Source of the DNA: Symsagittifera roscoffensis
Lineage: Eukaryota; Xenacoelomorpha; Acoela; Convolutidae
Assembly (NCBI RefSeq): GCF_963678635.1
Contig: NC_087062.1
Span: 64,455,253 to 64,519,252 of the forward strand
DNA: 64,000 nt
Direction of reading: 5' to 3'
Shown: positions 58,701 to 64,000 of the stretch, piece after piece
Position numbering within the stretch: position 1 is the stretch's first letter
Layout of the letters: each line of letters begins with the position of its first letter
The notes under the pieces: generated by a model
What the model was told of the DNA's origin: nothing
Databases searched by the model: none
Seen by the model: the letters and a program-made list of their open reading frames with translations, nothing else
Translations under genes and position numbers: made by a program

Positions 58701-61700
58701 GCATGCTGGCCATCTGAGAGTGCTCTTCTGCCATTCCATTGAAGTCACACTGGCCCTTGAACCTCTCCAGGTCTTCCATACAGTACTGTTTCAGAGGAAA
58801 GCTCACCTTCGGGTCTTCTATTATCAATTTCTGTCTGTTGCTCAGAGCCCCTTTGCACTAAAAAGAAACGACGCTGAGATTACTAATTAACTGCAAGGTT
58901 GGTTTCGCCTCCTTTATGAGCTAAATAAGCGAAATTAATGTAAATGCTTTCATTTGTCTTCCATTGCTGCGCATACTTGAGATTAATATTCAGTAGAAAT
59001 GCAGTTAGTGAAGTCATCTACCTAGCACATAATGAATTGATTGGCAGATTCTAACAAAACCATAAAAGACTAACCTCTGGTGACATTTCCTGGTTCGCCT
59101 TGTTGTCCATAAGACATTCGAACACTCTGCCTTTTCCAGCTGCGACAGACGCGCACAGCTTGTTCCTGTCGTACTTGCAAGCAAAATAGAGAGCTCGATC
59201 CAGATTGAAGTCATCAGCTTGCAGTTCAGCCACCAAAAGGATTTCCTTTTTACAATTCGCCGATACGTCCTTCACTTTGGTACGAAGACACTCAATGACA
59301 TGTCCTTGTGAATGAGCTGCCTGAAAAGAAACTTCACTGTTTTCTCAAGATTATTAGTAAGAGTATAACTCTATTTCCACCAGTTCAAAATTAACCTTCT
59401 GATCGGAGTCGACTGACCCGCACTTGAGTTTGTTGACGTCATCTTTGCACATCTCGTAGAAGGGTCCGATGAGTCGGTAGTCTTGGAACACGATCGTGGA
59501 TATCCTGTTGACCATGTGATAGCACCTTCCCTCTCCCTTCATGATCTTTTCCTTGTGCAGCATCAGGCATGATACAATATTCGATTCCACCTGCTCAGCT
59601 GATCCACAAGTACCTTCCTAAACATCATATTTCAGCAATCGAAAGCGTGTAAAAAACAAGAAATGTTATGAAACTTGTTCCACTATTTACCTTTTTCAGT
59701 TGTTCGATGTCTTCTTTGCATGTCTCGGCCAACATCGGTGTGAATCTGGGGTCAGTTGACATCTGTCGTTTGTACTCCCATACATACTAAAAAGAAGTTA
59801 TTCAAATCAGCACATTACAGTAAGTGTCATGTATTTGCGATTTTATAGTTGAAATAATGTTTTAAAAGGGGGCATTACACTGTTCAAAATTCTGCCATAT
59901 TAACAGGGTTACTACTATTGATGGAATAGGGGAAAATATGAAAAAAAAACTTTTATGCTCTTTTTTTTTCATAACTGATGTTGGCATGTTCATTAAGTTT
60001 TTTTATAACTAAGGTACGCTCCAAGTGGATTTCTTAAAAACCTTAAGCGCATTCATATTTGATGCATGATTTACAAAAATCTTATCAATCGTTTAAGTTA
60101 ATATTTCTGTTAATTTTTAAGTTTCTGATGTTTAGTTAGATAATTGTTTTCTTATAGTTCTTATATATACCGTATGACAATCATCAGATAAGTCAGTGTC
60201 GTCTTTTCGGAGGGATAAGCAGGAGAGAGTTCTGAAGTTGTTGCCCCAGTCACCCTCCGCGCAGATTCTTTTGACATCCACGGAACATTCTGGCGTTTCC
60301 GATATCAGCACAGTTGGCCCTTTCCCTTTCCCCATCGCATTCTCACGCACACCACCAGCAGGCATCATAGGTTTCTGGTTTTCTTGCTGATTTAATGCGT
60401 TTCCTGGGTCGAACTTAAATCTTGGTGGGCCTAGATTTTGATGTTGCTCCCTAGCCTGAAATTCAAAAAACAAATTAAGTAATGGGGAAACGTCGACAAC
60501 AAAAAGTTGGAAAGGTTTCAATGAAGTTTCAAGGAAAGCGAAGAGCAGACTTTTTCTGTGCATTTTTGAACATTTGAAAAAAAAACACTTACCTTTAAGA
60601 TCTTTGGATTTCAAAAAAGCCAACAGATGGTTAGAAAACTGCTAAAGAACAAGGAAACTGAACAAATGTTGATTGAAGTTTTTTACTTTCGAAGAAAGTC
60701 ATATAAAAAATAATTGTTTTCTGAAAGAAGCTTAACTTTCGAATTTCAAAGAAAAAATTTATGTTCAAGCTCTTTAAATTTCTAGAACAAATGATGATTG
60801 ACATTTTAAATTTAGTTATTCCAATTTGAAAAAACTGGATCAATAGGTTAAATTCTGTTTCGCTGGGAAATTCGAAAATCAAATTCCATTTTCGAAACTA
60901 GAAGTCGATCAAGTTTTTCTTGACCTTACCAAGTAACTCAAAGCTCTTTGAATTTCAATCAAAGAGAATTTATGAGTAGCACTTTTTTGATAAAACTAAC
61001 CCAAGTGAAGTTTTTATTTCGCTGTAAAACCAGTGAACTAAATTCCATTTTCTAAACTAGGAGTCGATCTCTCATTTTGTGATCTTTACGCTCTTGCTGA
61101 TCGATAGAAGAGTTTGTCTTCCTTTTAAAGGAAAAGAACTGAACTTCAAAAGTCAAACCGCGAAAAAGTAATTTTGAGCCTGATTCAAGTTCATAAGCAT
61201 TTTTTTAATAGAATTAATCCATTTAGAGAATACCGGATCAATGGGTAATTTTTCTATTTCGATGGGAATTCAGAAAAGTCAAAATACTTAAAAGCATTCA
61301 CGTTTTCGTCGCCTTTACACTTTTGCTGTTCGATAGTTGATTTTGCCTTCCTTTTAACAGAGGAAAACACTGACCTTGACAAGAAATCAAAAACTAAACC
61401 GCGCAAAATCAAATTAAAGCGTGAACAAAAGTTCAGGTAAGACCTTTACCTGAAAACAAATACAAATCACCACGACCTACTTCATTCTTTTGCACTAGAC
61501 AAAGAAAAGAACAGAATAATCGTATAGTTTCTCCTTCAAAACAATCAAAGCCTCACGAGCAATACATTTCGTCTTCACGTACATTTAGTCTTCACCTCGT
61601 TAAAAACCAACTAAGTGCAACCAAAACGAAAATAGAAGATAAACGACTGAACAGCTTGACAGGAAATAATTTTTTTGTCCAGCTTTTTTCTTACCAAGCT

Positions 61701-62604
61701 TTTTAAAAATTGGTTCAGGCAAGGCAGTCGAGACAACAAAAACTTGGAATCTTAAATATTCCAATTTTTCCAGAATTTCAAATAGTAACAACCAGATAAA
61801 ATTCTAGTTGCAAATAGTAAAGGCATAAAACTAATATAGGTTTCTTTCAAGTATACAAAGGGGTTTTAATACATTGAAAGACTATACTCTTAAGAACAGT
61901 CAATCGCGTGGCAACAAAGTTGACAAAAAATAAAAAGACATTTTCTAAATAACTCGAAGCCAAGAAATTTTTCTCTCGGTTTTTTTTTCGCTGGCTAGTG
62001 TAATCTAACAACCTTTTGAATGATCAACTGATTTTATTAGAGAAGCCCAGTTGTCAACCTCACAAAAAAGTCCATGTTCCGATTTGCTTTGGCCTGCTAA
62101 TCTCCCACGTAATAAGTTACTAAATGACTCTTGAAAACCAATTTCTGTGACTACCGGATTTGGACTGAGAGAAAAGATAATTACAGGAAAAAAAACGCTT
62201 TGTTCCCGATAAGACACGTGCTCTGGCTAAATTTAAAAAAAAACTTTCAAAAAAGTGACACGGTGAATATTAATAATTTTTTATTGCTAAAACTTTGGTA
62301 CTGCGGTCTGACACTATTCGGAGTTGAAGTAAATGTCTTTTTTCATAGAACCTTTTAGTTCTAGATATCATTATCTATCAGTTTTCTATGTTAACAAATT
62401 TTAATATATTACTTGTTGGATGTTCGGTTTAAGCTGATTTTGCATCGGCTGGTTCTGCATCGGCTGATTCTGAATGGGCTGGTTTTGTATGGGCTGATTC
62501 TGCATGGGCTGATTTTGTATGGGCTGATTCTGCATGGGCTGATTTTCGTTGGAACCAAGAATTCCACAGATACAGCTCAAAATTATCACCAATGCCAAAC
62601 TCAT
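46478..62604 (-). CDS. GLG1: GLG1 (Golgi apparatus protein 1 / MG-160), complete, 16 exons
   Basis: Exons (transcript order): 62604-62413, 60455-60171, 59786-59691, 59617-59396, 59320-59075, 58857-58671, 56906-56859, 56558-56326, 53174-53065, 52943-52140, 51793-51679, 51597-51529, 51305-51014, 47937-47774, 47516-47180, 46752-46478. All introns are GT-AG, every phase matches, and the total is 3675 nt: 1224 residues (human about 1180). Layout: signal peptide MSLALVIILSCICG, a Q/N/P-rich N-terminus, then Cys-rich GLG1 repeats throughout the lumenal part (e.g. AHSQGHVIECL, KTLHCLMK, CGSVDSDQK), a membrane helix FLTIFGMLITVIFFGGLLFG and the short tail RVTKRVAREMKSR, very close to vertebrate RITKRVTRELKDR. 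GLG1 is a type I Golgi protein that binds FGFs, E-selectin and TGF-beta precursors. Large introns 1, 6, 8 and 13 are filled with repeats. Confidence 0.95.
48521..48900. repeat. 191-bp tandem duplication
   Basis: The unit from 'tcgtgccacgtcttcaact' to 'atgatgatt' is present twice, starting at 48521 and 48712. Copies differ by substitutions and by one short duplicated 'ctagctaatttaaa'. Confidence 0.8.
49341..49357. repeat. Dispersed hairpin motif, copy 4
   Basis: CTGAGC-AAGTA-GCGCAG, the most diverged of the four copies, preceded by 'attgccgata'. Confidence 0.35.
49560..50848 (+). repeat. Long composite repeat, most complete copy
   Basis: Modules in order: 'aattttgcgaggaaaag' block (49600); 'attagcaacgg..gaaacaaagccgacaatcttt' block (49870-50060); tRNA-like head on the minus strand (50275-50332); 'gttgttaacggggaaaagtc' block (50400); TATA-module (50508-50848). 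The same modules, with losses, lie at 44.2-45.4 and 57.2-58.5 kb. No protein is encoded. Confidence 0.6.
50275..50332 (-). repeat. tRNA-like head inside composite repeat
   Basis: Minus strand: 'gccgtaacctctgcaccc' and then 'ggggttcgactttg', a weakened B box. Confidence 0.4.
52013..52123. repeat. Foldback next to a GLG1 5' splice site
   Basis: Arms 52013-52031 (ggaccaagttaacatcctc) and 52105-52123 pair at 18 of 19 positions. The loop holds a nested C/G hairpin (ccccccaag..tttggggg, 52029-52057) and a palindrome (tcaacttagttctaagttga). On the transcript the first arm begins 17 nt inside intron 10 of GLG1. Confidence 0.85.
53768..53842 (-). repeat. tRNA-derived SINE head, best preserved
   Basis: Minus strand: A box TAGCGTAGAGGTAGGG (53833-53818) and B box GGGTTCGAACC (53792-53782), spaced as in a tRNA. 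The remaining stems do not pair properly, and no tRNA identity can be given. Confidence 0.65.
54070..54440 (+). repeat. TATA-module dispersed repeat, copy 5
   Basis: Core 'ctgctgttcggtagcggagtttgcc' region present; the terminal TATA region is damaged. Confidence 0.5.
55239..55714 (+). repeat. TATA-module dispersed repeat, copy 6
   Basis: Complete from 'catagccaactaaaaactgg' to 'gacgtatataaaaatataacagtctgc' and 'actacgtttattactctt'. It has the strongest TATA box in the family (GTATATAAAA). Confidence 0.6.
55690..55966 (+). pseudogene. ORF remnant downstream of the TATA-module
   Basis: The open frame after the putative start region reads ...TKILAEKFIKVELFMPFP..., preceded by a hydrophobic segment and an acidic stretch, and stops at 55964-55966. 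Later pieces continue in other frames to about 56200. It may be a degenerate internal ORF of the element whose promoter is the TATA-module. Family unknown. Confidence 0.3.
56195..56275. repeat. GGCGCC-type repeat, copy 2
   Basis: 'attagtttatattggcg' and 'ttaggttcggtcggcc' match 29448-29522. It ends about 45 bp inside GLG1 intron 8. Confidence 0.5.
56859..56906 (-). other. GLG1: GLG1 48-nt microexon (exon 7)
   Basis: Acceptor 'aattatttcag'-like region and donor gtgagtta bracket exactly 48 nt, phase 1 on both sides. It encodes LSQQAMPDGKADKVN between the codons completed at each junction. Removing it leaves the frame open, so it may be a cassette exon. The equivalent human position (HRGRQVSSEC) has no such insert. 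Confidence 0.7.
58001..58058 (-). repeat. tRNA-like head, copy in GLG1 intron 6
   Basis: Minus strand: 'ttgtgttaaggtgttcg' then 'tgtttaatcccctgcc'. Related to the right arm of the inverted pair at 44872. Confidence 0.45.
58062..58535 (+). repeat. TATA-module dispersed repeat, copy 7
   Basis: Full-length copy with end 'gacctatttaagagtatgaagtacgttcat'. Confidence 0.6.
60612..61490 (+). repeat. TATA-module repeats, two partial copies in tandem
   Basis: The core ('ggatcaat.gg.taa..tatttcg.tgggaaatt' and 'ttttgctgttcgatag') occurs in at least two successive partial copies. Located in GLG1 intron 1. Confidence 0.55.
62413..62604 (-). other. GLG1: GLG1 first coding exon: signal peptide and coding minisatellite
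   Basis: ATG at 62604 starts a hydrophobic leader (MSLALVIILSCICGILG). Then a 15-bp unit coding QNQPM or QNQPI is repeated about eight times (62442-62546). Donor CAA|gtaata, phase 0, matches the acceptor at 60455. Confidence 0.85.
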
Positions 62605-62915
62605 TCTTAAAAATTATTGAATACAGATTGAGACACTATTATTGAATACAGATTCATTCAGAAAATAACGCTGAAATTTTTGAAAACAGGGTTAGCCTAA
62701 AAGTATTTTTCAATTTGATTGATTATTTATTTTGAAAAGATGACAGCTGAATGAGTTAAGAGACCTCAGGCCTGCGCTATAAAATAAAATTACGACACTC
62801 ATGTAGAGTTTTCAAACAAAAATTTCTGAATACGTTAATAGAACAATTTTACTATGTTTCAGCAAATTGTTTTAAGCTATTTTTTTGGCAACTTCGATAG
62901 TCGAATTGATGTAAT
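62605..62915 (-). other. Short gap between two same-strand genes
   Basis: Only 311 bp separate the upstream gene's stop from the GLG1 ATG. It contains TTTATT (AATAAA on the minus strand) at 62726-62731, a near-tandem repeat of 'ttattgaatacagatt' at about 62617-62654, and an acceptor-like 'aatttttaag' one base before the GLG1 ATG. Confidence 0.5.
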
Positions 62916-64000
62916 TTAAGGAGCATCTTCATCTAAAGGTTTCAAGGGCGGATACTCTTCCAAGTTTTGGAAATCGGTGTTGGATGTTAGGGATAGACTT
63001 CTGAAAGAATCTGTTGACGGGTCCGTGTTAGGCGCTTCATTCTTCTCACTCCCTTCAGATGTAGCCACACCACTGTTGGATACTGACTTGGAAGCCATCC
63101 AGTCACTAATATAAGGAGTCTTCTCTGACTCCTTCGTAATCTGCTGTAGCGTGGCCGCTGATGATTCTTGACTGGAAAACATCTGCTCACTGAACGTCCT
63201 GGCCAATGGCTCTTCAACTTCATCTGCTAAATCCTCGTCTGGTTCGCCTGTCTGTGAAACCTGAGGTGCTTGTGACGAACTATCCAATATTCCAACAGAA
63301 CTTGAATCCATATCAGTCAGCGGAGCTACTGAAAAGGTATTTTGTGATTGCGAAGTTGACAAAGCTTCTATGATCTCATCGCTGATCCCGTATAGAGCTC
63401 TATCGCCAGTACTCAGACTTCGATATCCGCTTTCTCCGTTTTGAGAATAATTCTCGGTTGCTAGCTTAGAAATTCCTGAGGTTTTATGCGGCGAAAAATC
63501 TCCCTTTGAAGGCCAACCGCGAGGCGGCGAGTTTTTGAGATACTTTTCCAAAAACTCTATACAAGGTTCCGGTCCATCCCGCAGAAAAACATCATCGAGA
63601 GCAAAATATACCAAAATCCGTAACACTTCTTGATGCAGTTGGTTTCTTTTCAAATCGCGTACGCTTTTCAATTCGGCTAAAAGTTGTGCAGCAATGTCCA
63701 GGTTATGCATGTATTTGTGACTACTCTGTGGTCGGTTCAGTCCGACTAAACTCGAGGATCCCGGGCCGTCTCCAGTTCTGACCGGCGTGCTTTCGTTTTC
63801 AATCGACAATTTGGATATTCTACGCTGCTCTGCGATATGTACTCTCCTTTCTTGGAGCAGTTTCTCTTCTATTTCCAGCATACCGATGTCCATTGTAAAC
63901 CTTTGAACCTTGTCTCGCAGTTCAATTGCGTTGCGAAGTGGATCGGATTCCTCCTTCATACTCTTGATTTTCGCCTGCAGCTCTTTATATTCATTATCAT
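62916..64000 (-). CDS. Coiled-coil and serine-rich protein, 3' part (runs off the window)
   Basis: Open frame from the window edge (DNEYKELQAKIKSMKEE) to a TAA at 62916, about 360 codons, with no intron. About the first 70 residues are charged heptad-like coiled coil (LRDKVQRF, IEEKLLQERRVHIAEQ). A middle helical region follows (DIAAQLLAELKSVRDLKRNQL, VYFALDDVFLRDGPEPCIEFLEKYL), then an S/T/E-rich disordered tail ending EYPPLKPLDEDAP. There is no signal peptide or membrane segment in this part. I do not recognise the family. Length, regular codon use and lack of stops make a real gene very likely. Confidence 0.75.
   Translation of the reverse strand, partial: DNEYKELQAKIKSMKEESDPLRNAIELRDKVQRFTMDIGMLEIEEKLLQERRVHIAEQRRISKLSIENESTPVRTGDGPGSSSLVGLNRPQSSHKYMHNLDIAAQLLAELKSVRDLKRNQLHQEVLRILVYFALDDVFLRDGPEPCIEFLEKYLKNSPPRGWPSKGDFSPHKTSGISKLATENYSQNGESGYRSLSTGDRALYGISDEIIEALSTSQSQNTFSVAPLTDMDSSSVGILDSSSQAPQVSQTGEPDEDLADEVEEPLARTFSEQMFSSQESSAATLQQITKESEKTPYISDWMASKSVSNSGVATSEGSEKNEAPNTDPSTDSFRSLSLTSNTDFQNLEEYPPLKPLDEDAP

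Overview
The window is nuclear DNA of an animal, most likely an invertebrate. It is AT-rich, its genes are split by GT-AG introns, and more than half of it is dispersed repeats and decayed retrotransposons. GLG1 (Golgi cysteine-rich sialoglycoprotein) and CD2BP2 (spliceosomal U5-52K) mark it as metazoan or close to it. I cannot name the phylum.

Layout. 32-928 (+): last three exons of an unrecognised gene. 929-8168: repeats only. 8169-18146 (-): complete two-exon gene of 1528 residues, with two copine-type C2 domains, a very long acidic disordered region and a C-terminal membrane anchor; its 5.4 kb intron is full of repeats. 18147-30169: intergenic, with a decayed LINE carrying a PHD-like finger and C2H2 fingers (about 19.9-23.8 kb), a LINE scrap (25.7-26.3 kb), twin perfect hairpins (26.46 kb) and a decayed jockey-like LINE (27.9-29.35 kb). 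30170-31155 (-): first two coding exons of CD2BP2; the GYF-domain exon was not found. 31156-37900: repeats, including a 496-bp direct repeat around an antisense LINE scrap. 37.96-42.36 kb (+): nearly intact two-ORF LINE whose ORF2 has two in-frame stops. 42571-43075: hAT-type MITE with inverted termini and a near-perfect target duplication. 43.4-46.4 kb: repeats, including a large inverted pair. 46478-62604 (-): complete 16-exon GLG1, 1224 residues. Its exon phases and total length are consistent throughout. 62916-64000 (-): 3' part of a coiled-coil gene ending only 311 bp upstream of the GLG1 start codon.

The genes do not form an obvious pathway. One acts in the Golgi/secretory system (GLG1), one in splicing (CD2BP2), one probably at a membrane through C2 domains, and two are unrecognised. 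The unusual items are the copine-derived tail-anchored protein with no vWA domain, a 48-nt symmetric microexon and a coding minisatellite in GLG1, a hairpin just inside a GLG1 5' splice site, and a multi-copy modular repeat family with tRNA-like and TATA-like modules.
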